Below are positions 1 to 5,172 of a stretch of DNA of 5,228 nucleotides, piece after piece. Made by a program: the position numbers and the translations under genes. Origin of the DNA: Chloroflexota bacterium (GTDB lineage: Bacteria > Chloroflexota > Anaerolineae > Anaerolineales > Villigracilaceae); NCBI GenBank assembly GCA_021812905.1, contig JAKAMM010000143.1, forward strand, positions 1-5,228, written 5' to 3'. The notes below the pieces were generated by a model, which was given only the letters and a program-made list of their open reading frames with translations, did no database searches and had not been told where the DNA came from. How positions within the stretch are numbered: position 1 is the first letter of the stretch; each line of letters begins with the position of its first letter.

Positions 1-1361
<1,361 letters not shown>

Positions 1362-1368
1362 CGTAAAA

Positions 1369-1896
1369 TTACTTTAGCATTTCCACTGCAGATTCTATAT
1401 CCGCCGCGAATTGTACCAATTCTCTTTGTGAAGCGGACACATAAGAATCCAAAGACGTGTAAACCTGATCGATCACGGACCGCCAGCCGTCCCCGATCAG
1501 GATCAGCGGCCTCCGGTGATGCGAATCGATGATCATCAAATTCCACATGAGCGAAATCTCTGCCAATGTGCCGGGACCGCCGGGCAGGGCCAGCGCCGCG
1601 TCGCAATTTTCGATCAAACCTAAAATGCGATCCGTCAAAGTGGTTCTTTGGATTTCTTCCTTGACCCATTGATTTGCGTCGACAGTTCGCCATTTCTCAA
1701 TGTCGCTGCATGTCACGCCGATTACGTGTCCGCCTGCTTCGGCCGCGCCACGGCTGACGGCTTCCATCGTGCCCATGTAGCCGCCTGTCAATACAATGTG
1801 TCCGCGTTTGGCGAGCAGACCGCCTAATTCAAACGCTTCGGTATATGTTTTATCGCCGGGGGTCGGCTTTGAGCTTCCAAATATACTGACTCTCAT
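1369..1896 (-). CDS. LOG-family protein (putative nucleoside 5'-monophosphate phosphoribohydrolase)
   Basis: A 175-residue Rossmann-like protein of the LOG / lysine-decarboxylase-like family. The N-terminus MRVSIFGSSKP is the usual first beta strand and loop. TGGYMGTMEA (residues 37-46) stands where the family has its GGGxxGLMG-type motif, and PGGPGTLAE (105-113) is the PGGxGTxxE signature with catalytic Glu113. Arg90 in LTDR is a candidate for the conserved catalytic arginine. Characterised LOG enzymes split N6-substituted AMP, or other nucleoside monophosphates, into free base and ribose 5-phosphate; the substrate here is unknown. The first motif departs from the canonical GLMG, as in several divergent LOG branches, so cytokinin activation should not be assumed. 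The ATG lies inside the stop of the upstream MazG-like gene (ATGA overlap), implying translational coupling. The length is typical of short bacterial members. Confidence 0.88.
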   Translation of the reverse strand: MRVSIFGSSKPTPGDKTYTEAFELGGLLAKRGHIVLTGGYMGTMEAVSRGAAEAGGHVIGVTCSDIEKWRTVDANQWVKEEIQRTTLTDRILGLIENCDAALALPGGPGTLAEISLMWNLMIIDSHHRRPLILIGDGWRSVIDQVYTSLDSYVSASQRELVQFAADIESAVEMLK

Positions 1897-2213
1897 TTGT
1901 CATCCCATGTTCTTGATTTATTGATTTCCAATTTTTTCAAAATAGCCTGTTCAAGGTCGATCTTTAAAACGGATGCCAGTTGCAAAAGATAAAGTGCCAC
2001 GTCTGCCAACTCGCTCGCGAGTTCATCTTTATCCTTCACTTCCTCGCGCCATTGGAAATGTTCCATGATCTCAGCCGCTTCCAATGCCAGCGAAATAGAC
2101 AGGTTTTTCGGCGTCTGCGGACGTTTGCTTCCGGCCTCATACCAGCCTTTGGATTTTACGAGGGTGTTCATCTTTTCAGTCAGATCGTTGATTGTCAATC
2201 GGTTATCTTTCAT
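1893..2213 (-). CDS. MazG-like nucleotide pyrophosphohydrolase (dCTPase / RS21-C6-like)
   Basis: A 106-residue all-alpha NTP pyrophosphohydrolase of the MazG-like superfamily, which hydrolyses (d)NTPs to the monophosphate and pyrophosphate using Mg2+. The metal-binding pattern is visible: LALEAAEIMEHFQW (residues 42-55) supplies E45, E48 and E51, and ELASELADVALYLLQLA (64-80) supplies the ExxD pair E68/D71. The C-terminal KKLEINKSR helix is also typical. The ~100-residue length fits the single-domain dCTP pyrophosphatase-like group rather than full-length two-domain MazG. I chose ATG at 2213 (MKDNRLTIND) because a longer reading from GTG 2315 would run through the leader hairpins and adds no family-like sequence. 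The ribosome site is weak (GGAAAACAAACA before ATG). The stop overlaps the LOG-family start by 4 nt. It is the first structural gene after the leader, so it would be controlled by the attenuator. The exact substrate cannot be read from sequence. Confidence 0.88.
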   Translation of the reverse strand: MKDNRLTINDLTEKMNTLVKSKGWYEAGSKRPQTPKNLSISLALEAAEIMEHFQWREEVKDKDELASELADVALYLLQLASVLKIDLEQAILKKLEINKSRTWDDK

Positions 2214-2232
2214 TGTTTGTTTTCCGGCAAAT

Positions 2233-2260
2233 AAAAACGGCTCGCCAGGTCTGGGAGCCG
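2233..2260 (-). terminator. Intrinsic terminator in the 5' leader of the mazG-like operon
   Basis: On the minus strand CGGCTC (2260-2255) pairs with GAGCCG (2243-2238), and the stem continues inward as CCA/TGG with one bulged C and a four-base GACC loop. It is followed at once by TTTTTATTT (2237-2229). This is a textbook Rho-independent terminator, but it sits between the promoter and the first structural gene (ATG at 2213), so it must be an attenuator or conditional terminator. Part of its 5' arm is also complementary to an upstream leader segment. Confidence 0.75.
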
Positions 2261-2286
2261 CTTTCAGCAGGCACGAGGAACTGAAC

Positions 2287-2343
2287 CTAACCAGACCGAG
2301 AAGGTTTATATCCACGCGGGGAAGGCAACGGGTTCAGTGTCAT
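2287..2343 (-). CDS. Putative 18-residue proline-containing leader peptide
   Basis: ATG at 2343 opens an 18-codon frame ending in TAG at 2289-2287: MTLNPLPSPRGYKPSRSG. Four of 18 residues are proline (positions 5, 7, 9, 14; codons CCG, CCT, CCG, CCT). The ATG lies 7 nt after the -10 hexamer, so transcription should begin at or next to it and translation would be leaderless; there is no Shine-Dalgarno sequence. Codons 2-5 contain attenuator arm A, codons 16-18 contain arm B, and the stop codon borders A'. Stalling at Pro5, Pro7 or Pro9 would leave B free, whereas completion would cover it. The operon includes proS, so a peptide sensing charged tRNA-Pro would make sense. A short ORF of this size can occur by chance, and no homology is known to me, so confidence is moderate. 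Confidence 0.42.
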   Translation of the reverse strand: MTLNPLPSPRGYKPSRSG

Positions 2344-2350
2344 GGCGCAG

Positions 2351-2378
2351 ATTATACACGAAATTTGTATCTTCTCAA
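2351..2378 (-). promoter_or_regulatory. Sigma-70-type promoter for mazG-like / LOG / proS operon
   Basis: On the minus strand TTGAGA (2378-2373, 5 of 6 matches to the -35 consensus) is followed after 16 nt by a perfect TATAAT (2356-2351). Transcription is predicted to start about 7 nt downstream, near 2344, at the ATG of the putative leader peptide and ~130 nt before the mazG-like start. Confidence 0.7.
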
Positions 2379-2390
2379 AAAGAAGGGGGA

Positions 2391-2439
2391 AGCGGGGGGT
2401 GGTTTGGGGCGGGCGAAGCCAGCCCCAAACCACTCCGCT
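2391..2439. repeat. Long GC-rich inverted repeat (possible terminator or dispersed palindrome)
   Basis: GTGGTTTGGGGC (2399-2410) and GCCCCAAACCAC (2422-2433) are perfect 12-bp arms around an 11-nt loop that can itself pair GGC-GAA-GCC. Outer AGCGG/CCGCT (2391-2395 / 2435-2439) extends the stem after a small internal mismatch. It lies between the methyltransferase stop (2612) and the operon promoter, immediately upstream of the -35. Neither strand has a T-run directly after the stem; on the minus strand TTCTTTTTG comes about 11 nt later. It may insulate the operon from upstream transcription, or be a copy of a genome-wide repeat. Confidence 0.7.
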
Positions 2440-2611
2440 TTATTGTAAAGATACCGAAATTTATTGATACAGCGCCGCCAAAAAAAAAGCGGAACCATTT
2501 GCCAGCGATACTTTTCGATGATTAGATGCAAAATCAAAACCGCGAGTGCAACGACGAAGTTTCTCCGCGAATTGTTCTGATTGTAAGTGCGATTTTTTTG
2601 TCAGCGTTCGG
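2440..2611. other. Intergenic region with no supported gene
   Basis: The ~170 nt between the hairpin and the methyltransferase stop hold no frame with coding character that I can support. There is an A9 tract (about 2480-2488) flanked by CCGC and GCGG, and a T7 tract near 2593-2599. Neither forms a convincing terminator, because the T-run of the first would lie in the loop. No RNA gene is recognised. Confidence 0.5.
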
Positions 2612-3247
2612 TCATTTGCTGGCGATCACGATCAGCACAACACTTGAGGCAATTTCAATTTGCCGGGTTTCGATTTTGAATCCAGCTTTTTCAAGTGGGC
2701 GGACTGCCCGCTTGCCCATAATATCCATGACGTTTGCTGGAGTCTCGCCTGTGACGCGGAATAACCAGGCCGCGACGCGATCGAGGGATGCGCGTCCGAT
2801 GATCCACGCAGCGGGCAGGATGATGAAGCGGCCTCCTCTGTGTAAAACGCGATACACGTCTGATAGCGTGCGCGGGTCGAAGATGTATTCGGATGGAAAA
2901 GTAGAAACCACACTGTCGAACATTTGCGATGGAAAGGGCAGTGCTTGCGCCAGTCCACGCGTGAGACGGGCAGAGCCGTCCGTGTTGCGTTTAGCGAGGA
3001 AACCCATTTGACGAGATTCGTCCAGTCCAACGGCGAGCAGGCCTCGAGTCCGTAAGATGCGTTGCAAGTGTCCCGGGCCGTGTCCAATCTCGAGTATGCG
3101 CGTCCCTGCGATGAATGGGATTACCGTCTGGATCCAATCCTTCCAGCGCCCAATTGAAACAACTGCCGCGACGAAATCATACGTCCAGGCGAAGGCGTGA
3201 TAGAAATGATGAAAGAAAAAACGCATGAAGCGTTGGATGAGTTGCAT
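2612..3247 (-). CDS. Class I SAM-dependent methyltransferase (Methyltransf_11 / UbiE-like)
   Basis: A 211-residue Rossmann-fold methyltransferase. Motif I ILEIGHGPGHL (51-61) binds SAM. GLDES (74-78) ends strand beta2 with the acidic ribose-binding position. ALPFPSQMFDSVVSTFPSEYI (102-122) matches the motif II region, and VLHRGGRFII (134-143) is the post-motif strand with its usual RGGR turn. The hydrophobic, aromatic N-terminus (about 8-30, FFFHHFYHAFAWTYDFVAAVV) may bring it to the membrane or help bind a lipophilic substrate. The substrate cannot be assigned; UbiE/MenG-like or phospholipid N-methyltransferase roles are possible but unproven. The start at 3247 has no Shine-Dalgarno sequence and lies only 9 nt after the ytxH-like terminator hairpin, so expression depends on read-through or the true start is internal (next ATG is Met8). 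Family assignment is firm; function and start are not. Confidence 0.85.
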   Translation of the reverse strand: MQLIQRFMRFFFHHFYHAFAWTYDFVAAVVSIGRWKDWIQTVIPFIAGTRILEIGHGPGHLQRILRTRGLLAVGLDESRQMGFLAKRNTDGSARLTRGLAQALPFPSQMFDSVVSTFPSEYIFDPRTLSDVYRVLHRGGRFIILPAAWIIGRASLDRVAAWLFRVTGETPANVMDIMGKRAVRPLEKAGFKIETRQIEIASSVVLIVIASK

Positions 3248-3250
3248 GTC

Positions 3251-3290
3251 AAATAAAACAAGGGTTTGACCTTACGGCCAAACCCTTGTT
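3251..3290 (-). terminator. Intrinsic terminator after the ytxH-like gene
   Basis: On the minus strand a perfect 12-bp stem, AACAAGGGTTTG (3290-3279) with CAAACCCTTGTT (3268-3257), is extended by two G-C pairs closing a GTAA loop. It is followed by TTATTT (3256-3251). It begins 14 nt after the ytxH-like stop (3305) and ends 9 nt before the methyltransferase ATG (3247). On the plus strand the stem is also perfect, but no T-run follows. Confidence 0.8.
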
Positions 3291-3304
3291 GCTTTCTTGC
3301 GTGG

Positions 3305-3694
3305 TTAGGATGTTGCGGAGGGTGTTTCACCGCCAGATTTCTTGGGCTTGCGGACGGCGTCCAGAGCGCTTTCGCCACGCGTGCGGACTTCCTTGGCAAA
3401 TTCTTCGCCGCGGGTGCGGGCTTCCTTGGCCAACTCTTCGGCGCGGGCGCGGGCCTCTTTGGATAACTCGTCCGCGCGGGCACGGGCTTCAGCAGCGGCG
3501 GCCTCGGCGCGAGCTAGTGCATCTTCAGCAGTCTGCGAAGCCATGTCGCGCAACTCAATGCTCTTATCTTTGATCAAAGCCCGCGTTTCCTCGCCGCTTT
3601 GCGGAGCAAACAAAAGCGACACGACAGCGCCAGTCAAACCGCCGACGATAAAGCCGACGAGGAAAGCCCCAAATTCATCACGATCGGAAGACAT
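3305..3694 (-). CDS. YtxH-family membrane-anchored protein with 11-residue helical repeats
   Basis: A 129-residue protein. Residues 8-30 (FGAFLVGFIVGGLTGAVVSLLF) form one glycine-rich membrane segment, followed by APQSGEETRALIKDK, the typical YtxH (PF12732-type) junction. Residues 61-115 are five 11-residue units such as ARAEELAKEAR and TRGEEFAKEVR, rich in Ala, Glu, Arg and Lys. They should form a long amphipathic or coiled helix like those in LEA-type proteins. The tail (116-129) is short and polar. AAGGAG 8 nt before ATG 3694 is a strong ribosome site and fixes the start. It lies 27 nt after the two-TM YtxG-like gene, in the same direction, so the two form an operon ended by the hairpin at 3251-3290. 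In Bacillus, ytxG and ytxH are neighbouring general-stress genes; the molecular role is unknown, so a stress or envelope function here is inference. Confidence 0.82.
   Translation of the reverse strand: MSSDRDEFGAFLVGFIVGGLTGAVVSLLFAPQSGEETRALIKDKSIELRDMASQTAEDALARAEAAAAEARARADELSKEARARAEELAKEARTRGEEFAKEVRTRGESALDAVRKPKKSGGETPSATS
3350..3514 (-). repeat. Five tandem 33-bp units inside the ytxH-like gene
   Basis: The 11-residue protein repeat is matched by 33-bp DNA periodicity. The clearest units are plus-strand 3383-3415, 3416-3448 and 3449-3481, each beginning GCGG and sharing a CTTCCTTGG or CTCTTTGG core; flanking units 3350-3382 and 3482-3514 are more diverged. The DNA similarity suggests fairly recent unit duplication, so copy number may vary between strains. 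Confidence 0.75.
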
Positions 3695-3721
3695 AGGATT
3701 TTCTCCTTTCAGAAGAACGAA

Positions 3722-4198
3722 CTATTTTCTTTTTAGTCCCATTAATTCTAACACACGTTGAATACTGGCCAGGTAGCCATTCAACTTTATAACCGGTTCG
3801 ATCACACTTTCGCCCAGGAATTCGGCAGTGCCGCGCAGTGTGTTGACGGTTTCGCTGGTGGCCTGGATGATCGGGCGGACTTCATTTTGCAGAAGGTTGA
3901 TCAGGCTGGCGAGTTGGACGAGCAATACAACCAACGCGATACCGATCACCAGCGTCTCAAGCGCCACAACGATAATGAAAATGTCGCGAATTCGACCTAC
4001 TTCCGGGGCAGGTGTTTCAGGCCTGGCGAGAAAGTAGATGGCGGTAATCAGTCCAACGAGGATAAATACCACGATAGCAATGATGGCCGCTATCATGGTC
4101 TTCATCCGCCGTTCCTGGGCTTTTTTTACAGCCATCTGCTCGGGGGTCAGCGGAGGAGGAGCGGGCGGAGTTTGTGGTTGAGGAAGTGACGTTGGCAT
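3722..4198 (-). CDS. Two-TM membrane protein, YtxG/DUF948-like
   Basis: A 158-residue protein. Residues 1-21 are a Pro/Gln-rich disordered leader (MPTSLPQPQTPPAPPPLTPE), then a basic stretch (KKAQERRMK, 25-33). TM1 spans about 35-57 and TM2 about 73-96, joined by a short loop with an acidic/proline cluster. Residues 97-158 form a helical tail (LINLLQNEVRPIIQATSETVNTL...) with spacing like DUF948/YtxG proteins, where a membrane helix leads into an amphipathic helix. DUF948 proteins usually have one N-terminal TM, so the extra TM and proline leader are departures. It precedes the ytxH-like gene by 27 nt, which supports the YtxG analogy. No Shine-Dalgarno sequence precedes ATG 4198; TATAAT lies only 5 nt upstream, implying a leaderless mRNA. 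A start at Met32 (AGGA about 8 nt upstream) is the main alternative. Gene reality is likely; family assignment is tentative. Confidence 0.72.
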   Translation of the reverse strand: MPTSLPQPQTPPAPPPLTPEQMAVKKAQERRMKTMIAAIIAIVVFILVGLITAIYFLARPETPAPEVGRIRDIFIIVVALETLVIGIALVVLLVQLASLINLLQNEVRPIIQATSETVNTLRGTAEFLGESVIEPVIKLNGYLASIQRVLELMGLKRK

Positions 4199-4301
4199 AA
4201 TTTATTATAGCACAGCGGATTTGGATTATTTCATTCCGAGCAAAGACATTTCGTGACGAGGCGTTCGATCCCAGCTTTCGTGGAAGGGTCGCGGACTGGA
4301 A
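4199..4301. other. Short intergenic region downstream of the PC4-like gene
   Basis: About 100 nt hold the ytxG-like promoter (4204-4212). No terminator with a T-run is visible after the PC4-like stop. A minus-strand frame crosses the region but covers the PC4-like gene out of frame, and I do not consider it coding. Confidence 0.5.
4204..4212 (-). promoter_or_regulatory. Extended -10 promoter (TGC-TATAAT) for the ytxG/ytxH-like operon
   Basis: On the minus strand TGC (4212-4210) directly precedes a perfect TATAAT (4209-4204), the extended -10 configuration. No good -35 is seen 16-18 nt upstream, which extended -10 promoters tolerate. The initiator position would fall at or beside ATG 4198, predicting a leaderless transcript. 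Confidence 0.6.
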
Positions 4302-4524
4302 TTACAACTCGATTATATTCAATAACTCTTTTAGCGCCAGCAGCTCTTCCGTGGACAGGATTACCCCTTTGCCTCTCCTCTCCCTGTCCGGCGACCATTC
4401 GCGGATATCGTATTTCGGCTCGCGGTCGTTCCAACTCATGAAGTTGACTTCCTTTGTTTCACCCCAAAACGGACTTGGAAAGCACGACGATCTTTTTGAT
4501 GATTTCGTATTTGATTTCGGACAT
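4302..4524 (-). pseudogene. PC4/YdbC-like single-stranded DNA-binding protein, broken by a frame lesion at UGA
   Basis: ATG 4524 opens MSEIKYEIIKKIVVLSKSVLG and then meets TGA at 4461-4459. Moving one base forward (+1) at that point gives ETKEVNFMSWNDREPKYD and continues IREWSPDRERRGKGVI to TAA at 4304-4302, 73 residues in all. This matches the YdbC branch of the PC4 family (ssDNA-binding, putative transcription cofactor), where the family reads GW(T/S)KE(L/V)N...SWN.REPKYDIR.WSPD...GKG. The lesion therefore falls exactly at the conserved Trp codon. Both sides are well conserved, so the break looks recent, or is a sequencing error, or is programmed. The ribosome site AAAGAGAG lies about 9 nt before the ATG. 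An IS3-family remnant abuts the upstream region head-to-head and may have removed its promoter. Family recognition is confident; pseudogene status is moderately so. Confidence 0.75.
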
Positions 4525-4550
4525 GGTTCAGTTCTCTCTTTCCGACTCTC

Positions 4551-4699
4551 AGGATTATCATGATGCTTATCAGCAGATTGGACGTTTCATCGAGGACGTG
4601 TACATGACGAAGCGTATTCACTCTGCCTTGGGATATCTGAATCCCGCTGAGTTCGAGGCCGCCTGGCAGCTCGCTCAGTTGGAGCAGGGTACCCCCTAA
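4551..4699 (+). pseudogene. IS3-family transposase OrfB, C-terminal fragment
   Basis: The plus-strand frame reads DYHDAYQQIGRFIEDVYMTK followed by RIHSALGYLNPAEFEAAW and ends at TAA 4697-4699. QIGRFI.DVYM.KRIHSALGYL.P.EFE is the diagnostic end of IS3-family integrase-core transposases, lying after the catalytic Glu of the DDE triad. Only about 50 of ~280 residues remain, and all catalytic acids are missing. In-frame ATG codons upstream (from 4454) lie antisense to the PC4-like gene and are not the original start. It is non-functional. Confidence 0.85.
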
Positions 4700-4713
4700 G
4701 AATCGCTAAAAAA

Positions 4714-4739
4714 CTGTCCAATTTTTGGGGTCCATTACA
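4714..4739. repeat. Terminal inverted repeat (right end) of the IS3-family remnant
   Basis: The sequence from CTGTCCAATTTTTGG to TCCATTACA resembles the usual right end of IS3-family elements: reading inward from 4739 it begins TGTAATGGACCCC. No left partner is present in the window, so no target duplication can be assessed. Confidence 0.65.
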
Positions 4740-4788
4740 GACTGTGATTAAACCCAGAGACTGATTGAAACAATGCGCCACATTTTGA

Positions 4789-5172
4789 TTAGTTTATTGT
4801 TTCACCTGTCCAACGGTCTCTATTAGCCCAGAAAGGACAGTGTGGACATTTTTCACCTTCGGGATAGTCAATACCTTCTTCATGTGGACAACCAAATATT
4901 CTATCTACCATTACTACTCTGTAAACATTGTGTTGTTCTAGAAAACTCACAATTTTTACTTTTATTTCTGTATCATAGCGAACGTCCGTATTTGTCCCGA
5001 ACCACTTTTCCATAAACGCAACATCATCGTCTTTTTCAGACAAAACAATTCCGACCACCACTTTTGAAGCAAACTTGTCATCTACACCATAATAAGCGAT
5101 TGTCGCAATTGGATATCCCGCTTTTCGGTGGGATTTTTTCTCTAGCCAGTATTGAGGATTGCTTGGAGTCAA
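4789..5172 (-). CDS. Conserved hypothetical protein with C-terminal Cys/His cluster
   Basis: A 127-residue cytoplasmic protein that I cannot name. The N-terminal half (WLEKKSHRKAGYPIATIAYY, then DDKFASKVVVGIV) looks like an alpha/beta domain. The C-terminus carries C95-x-H97 followed by C109-x2-C112 in the context CPHEEGIDYP...CPHCPFW..RDRWTGE, a likely metal (zinc) site near the end. I have an impression of similar hypothetical proteins with a CPxCPFW..RDR.TGE tail in diverse bacteria, but none with known function. The start is TTG at 5172, supported by AGGAG 9 nt upstream; no better ATG exists before conserved-looking sequence. The codon use is AT-richer than in the left-hand genes, and it sits beside an IS remnant, which suggests accessory or transferred DNA. 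There are no membrane segments or signal peptide. Confidence 0.72.
   Translation of the reverse strand: MTPSNPQYWLEKKSHRKAGYPIATIAYYGVDDKFASKVVVGIVLSEKDDDVAFMEKWFGTNTDVRYDTEIKVKIVSFLEQHNVYRVVMVDRIFGCPHEEGIDYPEGEKCPHCPFWANRDRWTGETIN

Larger units (their letters stand above)
2233..2344 (-). promoter_or_regulatory. Candidate transcription attenuator (leader with alternative hairpins)
   Basis: Four complementary segments lie between the promoter and mazG-like. Arm A ACTGAACC (2338-2331) matches A' GGTTCAGT (2287-2280) over 8 bp. Arm B GGTCTGG (2297-2291) matches C CCAGACC (2254-2248) over 7 bp. C also forms the upper part of the terminator stem. A' can alternatively pair its TTCAG with CTGAA (2267-2263), a hairpin nested inside B:C. 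B lies within the A:A' loop, so A:A' and B:C compete, as do B:C and the terminator. A ribosome held early on the leader peptide would mask A and free B:C (antitermination); one reaching the stop codon would mask B and A' and favour termination. The complementarities are seen; the regulatory logic is inferred. I tried TPP, cobalamin, SAM, ykkC-type and T-box consensus motifs and saw no match. Confidence 0.5.
4545..4739 (+). mobile_element. 3' remnant of an IS3-family insertion sequence
   Basis: About 195 bp remain of an element that is normally 1.2-1.5 kb. It contains the last ~50 codons of the OrfB/DDE transposase, a short non-coding tail, and the right-end terminal repeat finishing ...TCCATTACA at 4739 (TGTAATGGACCCC read inward on the other strand). 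The left part, including orfA, the DDE catalytic residues and the left inverted repeat, is absent. The left breakpoint falls about 4530-4551, just upstream of the PC4-like start, on the opposite strand. The element cannot move by itself. Confidence 0.8.

Noticed and set aside
2214..2315. Upstream extension of the MazG-like protein to a GTG at 2315 (34 more residues)
   Set aside because: The extension runs through the terminator and antiterminator hairpins, has no family-like sequence, and the ATG at 2213 gives the standard length.
2233..2344. Leader as SRP RNA, 6S RNA, TPP, cobalamin, SAM, ykkC-type or T-box element
   Set aside because: Conserved cores (for example the SRP GGAAG/AGCAGC loop, T-box GGTGG..ACCGCG, or TPP CTGAGA with the GCG-AGGGA segment) are not present in order on either strand.
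2352..2537. ORFs on both strands between the methyltransferase and the operon promoter
   Set aside because: They consist of the GC-rich hairpin, the promoter and A/T tracts; no coding signature and no ribosome sites.
2526..3087. Plus-strand 161-codon and minus-strand 151-codon ORFs
   Set aside because: Both overlap the methyltransferase in other frames; only the 2612-3247 frame carries SAM-binding motifs.
3266..3761. Repetitive ORFs in other frames of the ytxH-like region
   Set aside because: They are by-products of the GC-rich 33-bp repeats; only the 3305-3694 frame has a strong ribosome site and a YtxH membrane segment.
4231..4434. Minus-strand 67-codon ORF
   Set aside because: It covers the PC4-like gene in the wrong frame; the SWN.REPKYDIREWSPD reading in the adjacent frame is the genuine one.
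4459..4461. UGA read as tryptophan (alternative genetic code) in the PC4-like gene
   Set aside because: Reading UGA as Trp does not restore the frame; a one-base shift is still needed, and no other in-frame UGA occurs in the genes here.
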